NCBI GenBank assembly: GCA_041743425.1
Contig: JBGTMS010000103.1
Coordinates: forward strand, 51,699 to 115,698
Direction of reading: 5' to 3'
DNA length: 64,000 bases
Source: JTS-RE37 sp041743425
GTDB lineage: Bacteria > Bacteroidota > Bacteroidia > Flavobacteriales > Flavobacteriaceae
In this document: one piece after another, positions 54,076-62,650 of the stretch
Layout of the letters: every line of letters begins with the position of its first letter
How positions within the stretch are numbered: position 1 is the stretch's first letter
Program-made: the position numbers and the translations under genes
Notes under the pieces: model-generated
Databases searched by the model: none
What the model was told of the DNA's origin: nothing
Seen by the model: only the letters and a program-made list of their open reading frames with translations

Positions 54076-54920
54076 TTTACTGCCGGGGCCAGGAGTTTTT
54101 CCAGATCGAATTTCTTCATTTGCATTACGCGTTCCATCGTGGGCCCGGCAAGTACCGGATCTGACAAAAGTTCACCTAGAATAGAGGGGATGATCTGCCA
54201 GGAAAAACCGAATTTGTCCTTCAACCATCCACATCTGCTTTCAGTTCCTTCTCTGGTTAGGGCATTCCAGTAGTGATCTATCTCCTGCTGGGTTTCACAT
54301 TCAACTACCATTGAAACGCCTTCAGAAAATTCAAAGTCATGTGATGCTCCGCTGTCCATCGCTATGAACATCTGATCCTGCAAATGAAATTGTGCATGGG
54401 CAATTTTCCCTGCCTGTTGGTTGTCAGTGTCAGCATATCGATGTAAAAAGTTTGTGCCGGAATTTGTAAAAATATCGGTGTAGGTTGACATGGCCTCTTC
54501 TGCCCTGCCGAACTGTTCTCCTGAAAACAATAGGGCAGGAATTATTTTTTGCACAACTTCGGATCCGTTGTCCAGCGTCAGCTGCCATGATACATTGAAC
54601 TGGTCCTGTACCCAACCATATTTTCTGCTCCAATCATAAGCATCCAGAGGCATCAGTATTTTTCCCTGAACTGAAAGCCGCTCCCACAACAAATCAATTT
54701 CCTGCTCGGATTCACAGATGACGTAAAAGGACATGGCAGGGTTAGGTTGAAATTGTGGACCGCCATTCAGCCCCATAAACCTGATTCCATTCAGATGAAA
54801 AGTAGTAACCATCGGGGTGGTGGTGCCAATTGACGCGTCCTTAAAGAGATGGCAATAAAACGTGGCAGCCTGATTCGCATTTCCATCGAACCAAAGGCAG
54901 GGATACATGTTGTTTTTCAT
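54072..54920 (-). CDS. VOC family protein with two PhnB-like domains
   Basis: A 282-residue tandem of two vicinal-oxygen-chelate (3-dmu-9_3-mt/PhnB type) domains. Each has the motif series seen as MYPCLWFDGNANQAATFYCHLF at the start, GGPQFQPNPAMSFYVICESEQEIDLLW in domain 1 and MVVECETQQEIDHYWNAL in domain 2, and a KYGWVQDQFNVSWQL / GWLKDKFGFSWQI ending. I use the ATG at 54920; the frame opens further upstream. Catalysis is not established for this group. Confidence 0.87.
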   Translation of the reverse strand: MKNNMYPCLWFDGNANQAATFYCHLFKDASIGTTTPMVTTFHLNGIRFMGLNGGPQFQPNPAMSFYVICESEQEIDLLWERLSVQGKILMPLDAYDWSRKYGWVQDQFNVSWQLTLDNGSEVVQKIIPALLFSGEQFGRAEEAMSTYTDIFTNSGTNFLHRYADTDNQQAGKIAHAQFHLQDQMFIAMDSGASHDFEFSEGVSMVVECETQQEIDHYWNALTREGTESRCGWLKDKFGFSWQIIPSILGELLSDPVLAGPTMERVMQMKKFDLEKLLAPAVN

Positions 54921-55178
54921 AAGGTGCATTTTTAATAAGTCAATCATATCCTATTTGGCGAGGTTGAAACTGTGGATCTCGAAAAACGTCCTTCGGATCC
55001 CTGATTTTTCACACTACGAGCAGCATCTCAATTTACGGTATTGCGGTGCAGATATAATGATTTAAAGGTAAGGATGGAGTGCTCAGCGCAGGGTAGTAAA
55101 TTACGACAAACTGCCGGGTTGATCCCGTCATTCTTTAGTTAATCCTTTACCTGCAGCTGATGTATATGAATGGAAAGC

Positions 55179-56222
55179 TCAGCAATTCTTCACATATAAA
55201 AGGTTCATGAGAATTAATCCCATTGTGGTTGTCAGGGCTGCAATAGATCCTATGCTCAGTGTAACAAGTACGAATACCATAAGGTAATAGCAGGGCATAA
55301 TAAACAAAGCAAACAAAAAGCGGTAACTGCTCAGGAATTCTGGTTCCGGTACGGACTTTTTAATAAGGAACCGCCAAATCAGGACAGGGAAAAGGTTGAA
55401 TAACAGGAAGCCGGTACGGAATGCCTGGTGATACCATTTAATCCCGACTTTATTTTTAGGTCTGATATTAAGATTGGATGGACTGTTTAAAAGGGTATTT
55501 ACTTCTTCGGGAGATAGATAATCCACTCCGGCGGCATCAAGCAGTTTTAGAACTTCTTCGTACGAATAAGAGGCATCAATATGGGTTGTGAGTTGCCGCA
55601 ATGCTGCCGTAACCTTGTCCATGTTCGCAACGATAAAATCACTGCTGGCCCGAGGTGTCTTAACCGGTATCACTTCTATAGGGCTGCCATAAAAGAGGGC
55701 TACACGATCAGGGAAAGCGGTTGCACACGCATAATTTATTCCAATTGGCACCAGCCTGATCACTAGTCTGGGGTATTCTTCTAGGGTATGCCATAGAATT
55801 CTTGTGAAACCTTTACTCAGGGTCCTAACCTGTCTCCTGAGGTTGTGGTTGCCCTCTGGAAATATCACAATACTCTTACCCTGACTTAAGAGCTCACTGC
55901 AAGTGTCAAATAGGTCCTGATTCTTTCTTAACGCGCCTCTTCCATCCCGCAATCGATATATGGGAAGCATGCGCAAAAGATGAAATATTCCCCGTAAGAC
56001 CGGGTTGGCAAACACATCCGACCGGGTGAGAAAATAAGGCTTTCTTTCGACGGAAACCGCGATTAGCAATGCGTCCAAAAGGGCATTTTGATGGTTGGGT
56101 AAATAGAGTAAGGGTTCCCGGGGAAAACCATTTTCCAACCCAATGATCTTTATTTCCTTAAAATAAAAAAAGAAGGCCATCCGCAGAAAGCGTTTAATCA
56201 GAAAATAGGTCAGTCTTTTCAA
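55179..56222 (-). CDS. PlsC-like lysophospholipid acyltransferase
   Basis: A 347-residue membrane acyltransferase. The family motifs are NHQNALLDALL (HxxxxD), YRLRDGRGALRKN, FPEGNHN and LVPIGINY. Two hydrophobic segments near the C-terminus anchor it. The start is a TTG (56222) that overlaps the stop of the transporter gene (TTGA), indicating translational coupling. An ATG at codon 16 (56177) is the alternative. Acceptor and acyl donor are not known; the branch includes glycerolipid acyltransferases. Confidence 0.85.
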   Translation of the reverse strand: MKRLTYFLIKRFLRMAFFFYFKEIKIIGLENGFPREPLLYLPNHQNALLDALLIAVSVERKPYFLTRSDVFANPVLRGIFHLLRMLPIYRLRDGRGALRKNQDLFDTCSELLSQGKSIVIFPEGNHNLRRQVRTLSKGFTRILWHTLEEYPRLVIRLVPIGINYACATAFPDRVALFYGSPIEVIPVKTPRASSDFIVANMDKVTAALRQLTTHIDASYSYEEVLKLLDAAGVDYLSPEEVNTLLNSPSNLNIRPKNKVGIKWYHQAFRTGFLLFNLFPVLIWRFLIKKSVPEPEFLSSYRFLFALFIMPCYYLMVFVLVTLSIGSIAALTTTMGLILMNLLYVKNC

Positions 56223-57133
56223 GCGATCCGTTTTTTAAAAGGTTTCCTGGCCCAGAAAAGAGCAAGGAGCATTCCGGCAACCAGATGCCATATACCCCAA
56301 AAGGCCACCAGGATGGCCATCCCTCCAAGACCATCAAAAAACGTAAAAACCAGAAGCAGTCCCAATCCGGAATTCTGAATTCCGGTTTCTATAGTGATGG
56401 AACGCACTTCTTTCGCATCAAGGCAGGTGATTTTTGCGATTAGAAATCCGGACAAAAAGGCAAAAAGGTTGTGCAGACCTACGATCCAGAAAATAAGGTG
56501 GATGCATTGGAGGAATATATCAAGATTGTCATGAAATGCCAAAATCACCAGGATCAAAAAAAACAACAGAGAACCGGTTCTGAAACCAGTTGCCAATTTC
56601 CGGGCTGTTATCGGCCTGTGAGAATTCAGTAACATTCCGAGCACCAAAGGCAGACCCAAGACCAGTACCACCATACTGAACATCTCCGGAATTGAAACAG
56701 CCACATCGCGAAGCAGGTTCGATGTGGGCGGATATAGTCCCGCCCACAAGGCGAGGTTAAGAGGGGTCATCACAATGGCCAGCAGGGTGGCCAGGGCGGT
56801 GAGGCAGACGGATAAGGCAGCATTCCCTTTTGACAGTTGGGTGATAAAGTTGGAGGTGGTACCGCCGGGGCAGGCAGCCACCAGAAACATTCCGAGGGCT
56901 ACACTTGGAAGGGGTTGAAGGGTTACTACAAGACAATAGGTTACCAGAGGAAGCAGCACAAATTGACTTACCAGACCGGTAATAACTGCTTTTGGCGACC
57001 TGAGGAGTTGAGAAAAATCAGAAATCCTGATATCCAGTGCTATTCCGAACATCACCAGTGCAAGTGCCAGATTCAGAGCCCAAAGAGTCTGAGTATTGAA
57101 ATGTATCTGCAGACTATCCAGTGATTCCGCCAA
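56219..57133 (-). CDS. Bile acid:sodium symporter family transporter
   Basis: A 304-residue membrane protein with about ten hydrophobic segments. SBF-family marks are MFGIALDIRISDFSQLLRSPKAVITGLVSQFVLLP, AACPGGTTSNFITQLSKGNAALSVCLTALATLLA and ETGIQNSGLGLLL. The start is a TTG at 57133; a stop codon lies two codons upstream in frame, so no ATG upstream is possible. It overlaps the acyltransferase gene by 4 bases. Confidence 0.9.
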   Translation of the reverse strand: MAESLDSLQIHFNTQTLWALNLALALVMFGIALDIRISDFSQLLRSPKAVITGLVSQFVLLPLVTYCLVVTLQPLPSVALGMFLVAACPGGTTSNFITQLSKGNAALSVCLTALATLLAIVMTPLNLALWAGLYPPTSNLLRDVAVSIPEMFSMVVLVLGLPLVLGMLLNSHRPITARKLATGFRTGSLLFFLILVILAFHDNLDIFLQCIHLIFWIVGLHNLFAFLSGFLIAKITCLDAKEVRSITIETGIQNSGLGLLLVFTFFDGLGGMAILVAFWGIWHLVAGMLLALFWARKPFKKRIA

Positions 57134-57208
57134 CGATCATGCTATTAGTATTCTGATGCTCATGCCTGCCCGTGAAATTACAGAAGGTATCTCCAAAGGG
57201 AGAATTGC

Positions 57209-57514
57209 TCATCCTTTCATTCTGAGTTTTTCTGTCATTTCCTTGGGTACATTGCCGGAATACATCCCGTAAGCATCTACAAGCAAACCCCTGTCTCCGT
57301 TTGCAGCCTCTATTACATAAAGAATGGTATTGTCATCCGGGTTGCTCATCCCTTCGAAACGATAGTAGCGAACTACTTTCAGATCAGAAGCATTATAGGT
57401 TTTTTTCCTGTTCTTGTCCTCCACACCGGCTGCACAGAGGTTAAAATCTACATTATATCCCTCCTTACTGAGCTCCGAGATGGCCTGTGTCAGTGTATCA
57501 TACGCATTTTCCAT
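57209..57514 (-). CDS. Small conserved hypothetical protein
   Basis: A 101-residue soluble alpha-beta protein with no signal peptide. Conserved-looking features are ATGs at a sole position, an N-terminal helix ENAYDTLTQAISELSKEGY, NLCAAGVEDKNRKKTYNASDLKVVRYYRFEGMSNPDDNTILYVIE and GDRGLLVDAYGMY. Similar short proteins occur in flavobacteria, but I do not know a function. It stands 76 bases from the BASS gene. Confidence 0.72.
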   Translation of the reverse strand: MENAYDTLTQAISELSKEGYNVDFNLCAAGVEDKNRKKTYNASDLKVVRYYRFEGMSNPDDNTILYVIEAANGDRGLLVDAYGMYSGNVPKEMTEKLRMKG

Positions 57515-57807
57515 AGTTCCGCGTTTTTATATTTTTAATGTAAGGATTGCCTTTTCAAAATGCAAGGATTTCAACTTTTTTCTTATAGTCGTTTGTGCCC
57601 TGGCGTTTAAAGGGTCCTGATCACCCAGGATTTGGAACCGCCACTCCATTTAATCTCTTGTAATTATCTACCGAGATTCAATTCACGGTCTTGATTCAGG
57701 AAAAAAAAGGAGACATCAGTACATCTTCATCCCGGGTCAACCTGCCACTGATATAATTAACTACAGGACCTCTGGTTGTACGGTTAACCAGTATTTGACC
57801 AAACACG

Positions 57808-58356
57808 TTACTTCCGCCATCCTTCACTTATCAGGAGATTTTCAATATGTGCGAGGTGATGATTTCCGTGCCAGGCATATATACCGGTGTTCTCTTCAAG
57901 GGAAGTGATCTTGTTTGACGCAGGATGGACAAAGGTTCGCTTGAATTCATCATGATTCAACCCGCTCAACAGGAAGATCAATTTGGTGTGTATCGCTTTC
58001 AGATGGTCAAGGGAAGGGGAGACCGGGGCATTTTTAGAATCAGGAAGCTCTGCCCATGACTTTTCATCATAGGCCTTTATAACGGGCTGTTCCTCTGTTA
58101 GAGCCCATTTAAAACGCGTGTAACTATGATGATGGCTGTCCGCCAGATGATGAGTCACTTGCCGTACCGTCCATCCATCCGGGCGATAGGGCGTATCTAG
58201 TTGCTTATCGGAAAGTCCCTCAACCATATCTTTTAATTTAACCGGAAGTGCTTCCAGTTCCGCAAGCCAGTCCTTTAAAATGACGGAGGTGATCTTTACA
58301 GGTTTGACAAAATGGCCGATAGGATAACGCAGCTGTTCTAATGTACTTTTTTTCAT
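57808..58356 (-). CDS. DinB superfamily (YfiT/BstA-type) metal-dependent protein
   Basis: A 182-residue four-helix-bundle protein. From the ATG at 58356 the family start is STLEQLRYPIGHFVKP. Metal-ligand histidines are in RQVTHHLADSHHHSYTRFKWAL and in IYAWHGNHHLAHIENLL. The longest relatives are YfiT and bacillithiol transferases, which attach a thiol cofactor to electrophiles. The frame upstream to 58449 has no family likeness and the ATG used starts at the conserved part. Confidence 0.88.
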   Translation of the reverse strand: MKKSTLEQLRYPIGHFVKPVKITSVILKDWLAELEALPVKLKDMVEGLSDKQLDTPYRPDGWTVRQVTHHLADSHHHSYTRFKWALTEEQPVIKAYDEKSWAELPDSKNAPVSPSLDHLKAIHTKLIFLLSGLNHDEFKRTFVHPASNKITSLEENTGIYAWHGNHHLAHIENLLISEGWRK

Positions 58357-58693
58357 GATGAAATAATAACAGATTTGTAAGAGTGATACATCCTTTAAAA
58401 GTACATACATTTCACGGATCTCTCTACCTGATAATTCTAAATATCCCATAGAATTTCAGACTGTAATTACCTCTGTTGGTTTAAAATTGAATGTCTCCAT
58501 ACCCGCATGCATCATGATCCTGGAGGGCACAGGATTTTTGCGGTTCTCATCGCCAGGTTCGCCCTTAAAGGCGTTCGAAAAGTCCCGCGCGATATCTAAA
58601 TTTTAATACATTTTTAACCTTAGCCTATTAAATAAACAGGTTTAATCCGATACATTTATAAGGAGATATAGTTTTAACGTAAAAACCACATAT

Positions 58694-59332
58694 ATGGCAA
58701 CTCTTCGTTTGGGCGATACAGCCCCGGATTTTACCGCCGACAGCTCGGCAGGCGAGATCAATTTTTATGACTACCTTGGAGATGGATGGGGCATACTTTT
58801 CTCCCACCCTGCCGATTTCACCCCCGTTTGTACTACGGAATTGGGGACGGCGGCTAAGTTTAAAAATGATTTTGATAAGCGGAATGTAAAAATGCTGGCT
58901 TTAAGCGTGGACGGTACTGCTTCCCACCACAAGTGGATCGAGGATATCAATGAAACCCAGGGAACAAGCGTTAACTTTCCGCTTGTATCAGATGAGGATA
59001 GAAAAGTATCAGATCTTTATGATATGATCCATCCCAATGCCAGTGATACCCTCACCGTACGATCTGTATACATTGTGGGGCCGGATAAAAAAATAAAGCT
59101 TATCCTTACATACCCCGCCTCTACGGGACGTAATTTCTATGAACTTCTCCGCGTGATTGATTCTCTTCAGCTTACAGCAAACCATAAAGTGGCTACCCCT
59201 GCCAATTGGAAAAACGGCGAAGATGTAGTGGTAAGTCCGTCTATTCCGACAGCCGAAGCGAAGGGGATTTTTGTCAAGGGAGTAAGGGAGATCAAACCCT
59301 ACCTGAGATTGACCCCGGATCCCACCACCTAG
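58694..59332 (+). CDS. 1-Cys peroxiredoxin (Prx6-type)
   Basis: A 212-residue thiol peroxidase reducing peroxides. The peroxidatic cysteine is C46 in HPADFTPVCTTEL, and it is the only cysteine in the protein, which makes it a 1-Cys enzyme needing an external reductant. The Prx6 C-terminal domain is present (about 160-212, ATPANWKNGEDVVVSPS). A weak hairpin of the type CCCGGG / CCCGGG follows at 59347-59370 without a T tract. Confidence 0.95.
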   Translation: MATLRLGDTAPDFTADSSAGEINFYDYLGDGWGILFSHPADFTPVCTTELGTAAKFKNDFDKRNVKMLALSVDGTASHHKWIEDINETQGTSVNFPLVSDEDRKVSDLYDMIHPNASDTLTVRSVYIVGPDKKIKLILTYPASTGRNFYELLRVIDSLQLTANHKVATPANWKNGEDVVVSPSIPTAEAKGIFVKGVREIKPYLRLTPDPTT

Positions 59333-59475
59333 GCAGCGCACAGACCCGGGATCTTACCCCGGGCAGCATCCCATTTTTCATGCCGGTGATTTTTGCAAAA
59401 GAACAATGGCAATCTGGTAAATTATCATAGCGGAAATTGCCGGATATTGCACTGCCTTAAATCGGAAACCTCACG

Positions 59476-60324
59476 ATGAGACGGATAACCTCATACGCCC
59501 TCTATTGGATGCTGCCTTGTTTCTGCCTGGTTATGGGCTGCGTCAACCTTCGCTCTGTTAATGCCTTTTCAACGGAGGCTGTTACCGGGCTTGCAAAGTT
59601 TGAGGAATTTCCTTTTGGCTTTACAAAAACATGCGAGCTAAGTTGTGTAGACGACAAGATCAGGGCTTTTAATGTAACTCCTTCTGAATGTGACTGTAAT
59701 GCGGAGGTAAGCGCGGACAGCATCACCCGGCTGATCTACAGCACAACACTGACATACTTTGAGGGCCTGATGGTGTTATCAGGAGATGAATTAACTGAAA
59801 TCCATACAGCGCCTTTAACGGAATTGCTTTCAGAAGGCAGCTTTGGTCCTGTCGAGTTGAATGAAGAACAGCTAAAAGCGTATTCCCAGATAAGCAGCAC
59901 CCTGTTAAGAGTCACCGCAGATGGTATACGCCGCGAAAAACTTCGAAATTACATCGTTCAGTCACAGCAGCCTTTGCAGGTATTGCTTGAATTTCTGGAC
60001 TTTAACCTTTCAGGGAATCTTTCTAAAAAACTTGAAATACGAAAGCTGCGATTCAGGGATTTTTACTTTGACCTGTCCCACGATACGTCTCTTTCTGCCT
60101 ACGAACGTCTGAAGCTTACCGAGGATTATTACCAGTATCTTTCAGAAATTGAAACCCTTCAAAATCAAATTACCACCTATTCACAGACTATTCGGCTTTT
60201 GATTGAGGGCCACAACGCGCTGGCCGGGCATACGGATGAACTTAACAACCCCGAGTTCAGAAAACACATGTTTCAATATGCTGCTGACATACATACGCTA
60301 TTAAAAGCATTTCAATCACTTTAA
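59476..60324 (+). CDS. Unrecognised helical lipoprotein
   Basis: A 282-residue protein I do not recognise. The N-terminus is a lipoprotein signal (LPCFCLVMGC, C22 in a lipobox), so it is probably membrane-anchored. It then runs as a nearly all-helical protein: two early cysteine-rich turns (SCVDDK and SECDCN, residues 54-74), LNEEQLKAYSQISSTLLR, and a coiled-coil-like helix near 210-255 (YYQYLSEIETLQNQITTY). It lies 2 bases upstream of a small helical gene, so the two probably act together. Role unknown. Confidence 0.65.
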   Translation: MRRITSYALYWMLPCFCLVMGCVNLRSVNAFSTEAVTGLAKFEEFPFGFTKTCELSCVDDKIRAFNVTPSECDCNAEVSADSITRLIYSTTLTYFEGLMVLSGDELTEIHTAPLTELLSEGSFGPVELNEEQLKAYSQISSTLLRVTADGIRREKLRNYIVQSQQPLQVLLEFLDFNLSGNLSKKLEIRKLRFRDFYFDLSHDTSLSAYERLKLTEDYYQYLSEIETLQNQITTYSQTIRLLIEGHNALAGHTDELNNPEFRKHMFQYAADIHTLLKAFQSL

Positions 60325-60326
60325 TA

Positions 60327-60722
60327 ATGGGAAAGCTTAAAGCCGGACAGGTACATGAAATCGCAGATCACTTTCTTGACATCGGCAGAGCCATCGGAGA
60401 TTACAGGTATTCACATATTAAGGATCTGCAAGATCCGCTTAATAATGTCCTGAAAGACCTATACTGGTCCGTTTTGAATACTGCCGACTCCCTCTATACC
60501 ACTTCCGCAACCCTGGTAATAGATGATGTTGAGAAGTCCATGGTGACTATCAGTAATATCAGTTCGGAGATGCAAAAAACGTACAAATCGCTCATTGGAA
60601 TTCAGGAGGCTATTGATTGTGCGACAGGAATTCTGACTCTGGGAGTCGCCATTCTCAATAAAGATCCTGAGGCGATAAAGCTTGCGATGGGCGAGTTGAT
60701 CGATAAAGCGGATAACCCCTGA
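60327..60722 (+). CDS. Unrecognised small helical protein, partner of the lipoprotein
   Basis: A 131-residue protein of unknown function, 2 bases after the lipoprotein gene. It is mostly helical (residues 7-30, 36-60, 70-100 and 110-128) with no signal peptide and no cysteine motif; the late GILTLGVAILN stretch is hydrophobic. The tight spacing argues for one mRNA and joint function. I found no family. Confidence 0.6.
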   Translation: MGKLKAGQVHEIADHFLDIGRAIGDYRYSHIKDLQDPLNNVLKDLYWSVLNTADSLYTTSATLVIDDVEKSMVTISNISSEMQKTYKSLIGIQEAIDCATGILTLGVAILNKDPEAIKLAMGELIDKADNP

Positions 60723-60842
60723 ACACAGAAGACAGTGATCTTTAAATCGATCAGGACTTGTGATATACTTTCCTGCGAACTCCTTATAGCAAGTGTCTGT
60801 AAAATATATTGCAAAAAGTCCTGCTTTTACATTTTTTAAATG

Positions 60843-60850
60843 TATTTTTG
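60843..60850 (+). promoter_or_regulatory. Candidate -7 element of the cold-shock gene
   Basis: TATTTTTG fits TAnnTTTG, 25 bases before the ATG at 60876. CTG at 60821-60823 lies 19 bases upstream and may be a weak -33 TTG. The leader would then be short, unlike the long enterobacterial cspA leader. Confidence 0.45.
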
Positions 60851-60875
60851 CACTTTATTAATTTTAATTTATATT

Positions 60876-61070
60876 ATGAGTAAAGGAACAGTAAAATTCT
60901 TCAATGATTCCAAAGGTTATGGATTTATTACAGAAGAAGGTTCAGAAGAAGATCACTTTGTACACATTTCCGGCTTAATTGACGAGGTACGTGAAGGTGA
61001 TGTTGTGGAATTTGAACTACAACAAGGAAAAAAAGGATTGAACGCCGTTAATGTGAAAGTAGTAGACTAG
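60876..61070 (+). CDS. Cold-shock domain protein
   Basis: A 64-residue single-stranded RNA/DNA-binding protein with an OB fold. RNP1 is KGYGFI and RNP2 is HFVHIS. The start at 60876 gives MSKGTVKFFND, the usual N-terminus; the longer frame from 60840 adds hydrophobic non-conserved residues. Followed by a strong terminator. Confidence 0.95.
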   Translation: MSKGTVKFFNDSKGYGFITEEGSEEDHFVHISGLIDEVREGDVVEFELQQGKKGLNAVNVKVVD

Positions 61071-61097
61071 GTACGCAACGATTTAATTTTTTTTAGT

Positions 61098-61126
61098 AAA
61101 ACCCTGATGATGTCAGGGTTTTTTTA
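61098..61126 (+). terminator. Intrinsic terminator after the cold-shock gene
   Basis: AAACCCTGA (61098-61106) pairs with TCAGGGTTT (61112-61120) followed by TTTTT. Confidence 0.75.
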
Positions 61127-61574
61127 TGGGATATTCTTCAGTTAGTGGCCCCTTATGCACCATGGGGCCTGACTCCATTAAATTCATTTATAGGTTCAGT
61201 AGTACTGATTTTAAGTCATGAACACGCAACCAATTCAGAATTCGCAATCTCATCTTTACAGAAGTCTCTGCTTTGACAGCACGGAAGTGCACGCCGTTCT
61301 CCGGGATGGAACTGTATATTACATTCCAGGGAACCCTGAAAGAAAAATACGGTAGGGTTTTTTGTCAGGGAATTGTTTTATACACCAGAGAACGCTCTTC
61401 CGTGAGCACAACGAAAAGATTAGGGTATGCTGCTTTTTTTCGGAATATTGATTTTACTGATCTCCGGCAATATGATGCTGATACATTTTAATTTCAGGAA
61501 ATCGAGGAATTGAAGACAAATTTTGCCTTCTGAACAGCTGCCTTTCGACTCCCTGAGGCCCGCCGTGATATTAT
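61127..61574. other. Non-coding or decayed stretch between the cold-shock and PPIase genes
   Basis: Nearly 450 bases without a supported gene. A short frame from the ATG at 61218 (45 codons, VHAVLRDGTVYYIPGN) and a second frame (61273-61491, ending DFTDLRQYDADTF) overlap in different frames; together they could be a frameshifted remnant of one small gene, but I recognise no family. An inverted repeat GGCCCC / GGGGCC lies at 61147-61169. Confidence 0.4.
61147..61169. repeat. GC-rich inverted repeat
   Basis: GGCCCC (61147-61152) and GGGGCC (61164-61169) with an 11-base loop containing ATGCACCAT. No T tract follows, so it is not an obvious terminator. Confidence 0.35.
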
Positions 61575-62516
61575 CTAATCAGACTGAGTAACACCAAGCA
61601 GTTCCACATCAAAAATCAAAGTGGCATTTGGAGGTATCACCCCACCCGCCCCGGCACTACCATACCCAAGGTGTGAGGGAATAAGCAATCGTGCCTTATC
61701 CCCTACCTGAAGCATGCCTATTCCTTCATCCCATCCAGGAATGACCTGGCCTACTCCCAGCTGAAAATCAATAGGTTTTTTACGTTTAAATGAGGAATCA
61801 AATACCTTGCCTCCTGGTAATGATCCTTCATAGTGCACTTTTACCGTGGCTCCTTTTTTTGCCTGAACACCATCGCCTTTCTGCAGGATCTTGAAGCGCA
61901 GTCCGCTGTCGGTTTTATCGAAACCGGCCGCGAGTTGATCAAGTTCGGATTCAGACTTCATTTTTTCCGTCGCCAGTTTCTGCTCAGCAGCCCCTTTAAG
62001 ATTCTTAAAAGCCGAGACGGCATCCCATTTACCTGCGGCGTCACCTTCCCTTACAATCTCCAGAGACTCTATGGTATCACCCTGAGTGATCTCGTCTACA
62101 ACATCCTGCCCCTCCACTACTTTGCCAAAAACGGTATGCTTGTTATCCAGCCATGGGGTAGCTACATGTGTAATAAAGAACTGGCTTCCGTTAGTACCGG
62201 GTCCTGAATTGGCCATTGATAATATCCCGGGACCTGAATGTCTGAGTTCCTTGTGAAATTCATCATCGAATTTATACCCGGGATCACCTGTTCCGGTTCC
62301 TTTGGGGCATCCGCCCTGAATCATAAAATCCGGAATAACCCGGTGAAATTTCAGGCCGTCATAGAAGGGTTTACCCTCAGGCTGAATATCGTTTTGTTGC
62401 TTACCTTCTGCGAGCGCGACGAAGTTGCCAACGGTGCCCGGAGTCTTGTCATGAGTTAACTTCACTAGAATCGTACCTTTGACCGTTTTGAATTTTGCAT
62501 AGATTCCTTCCTGCAT
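61575..62516 (-). CDS. Peptidyl-prolyl isomerase, cyclophilin-FKBP fusion
   Basis: A 313-residue two-domain isomerase of proline bonds. Residues 1-165 are cyclophilin (FHRVIPDFMIQGGCPKGTGTGDPGY, ANSGPGTNGSQFFITH). After a helical linker (166-200) comes FKBP (205-313: VKVHYEGSLPGGKVFDSSF, QVIPGWDEGIGMLQVGDKARLLIPSHLGYG). No signal peptide is seen, so it is cytoplasmic. This fused form is known in flavobacteria. Confidence 0.94.
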   Translation of the reverse strand: MQEGIYAKFKTVKGTILVKLTHDKTPGTVGNFVALAEGKQQNDIQPEGKPFYDGLKFHRVIPDFMIQGGCPKGTGTGDPGYKFDDEFHKELRHSGPGILSMANSGPGTNGSQFFITHVATPWLDNKHTVFGKVVEGQDVVDEITQGDTIESLEIVREGDAAGKWDAVSAFKNLKGAAEQKLATEKMKSESELDQLAAGFDKTDSGLRFKILQKGDGVQAKKGATVKVHYEGSLPGGKVFDSSFKRKKPIDFQLGVGQVIPGWDEGIGMLQVGDKARLLIPSHLGYGSAGAGGVIPPNATLIFDVELLGVTQSD

Positions 62517-62539
62517 CTTCTTTTGATTTAAATTGGGGC

Positions 62540-62547
62540 CAAAGATA
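62540..62547 (-). promoter_or_regulatory. Candidate -7 element of the fused PPIase gene
   Basis: TATCTTTG on the minus strand fits TAnnTTTG exactly, 23 bases upstream of the ATG at 62516. No convincing -33 TTG. Confidence 0.42.
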
Positions 62548-62650
62548 AATAAAAATTATGGAAGTGGTGGTTGACTGAATGGCGGCAAAGTAGCGATGCC
62601 GGCTGATGAAGACCCAAACTTTCTATAGTGCGGGGCGCAAGGCCAATTCC

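Noticed and set aside
57209..57514. Assigning this small protein to phosphoribosyl pyrophosphate synthesis, a label I have seen on similar short flavobacterial proteins.
   Set aside because: At 101 residues it lacks the PRPP-binding motif and both domains of that enzyme, so the label is not supported.
59347..59370. CCCGGG...CCCGGG hairpin after the peroxiredoxin gene as a terminator.
   Set aside because: The stem can form but no T tract follows closely; left unassigned.
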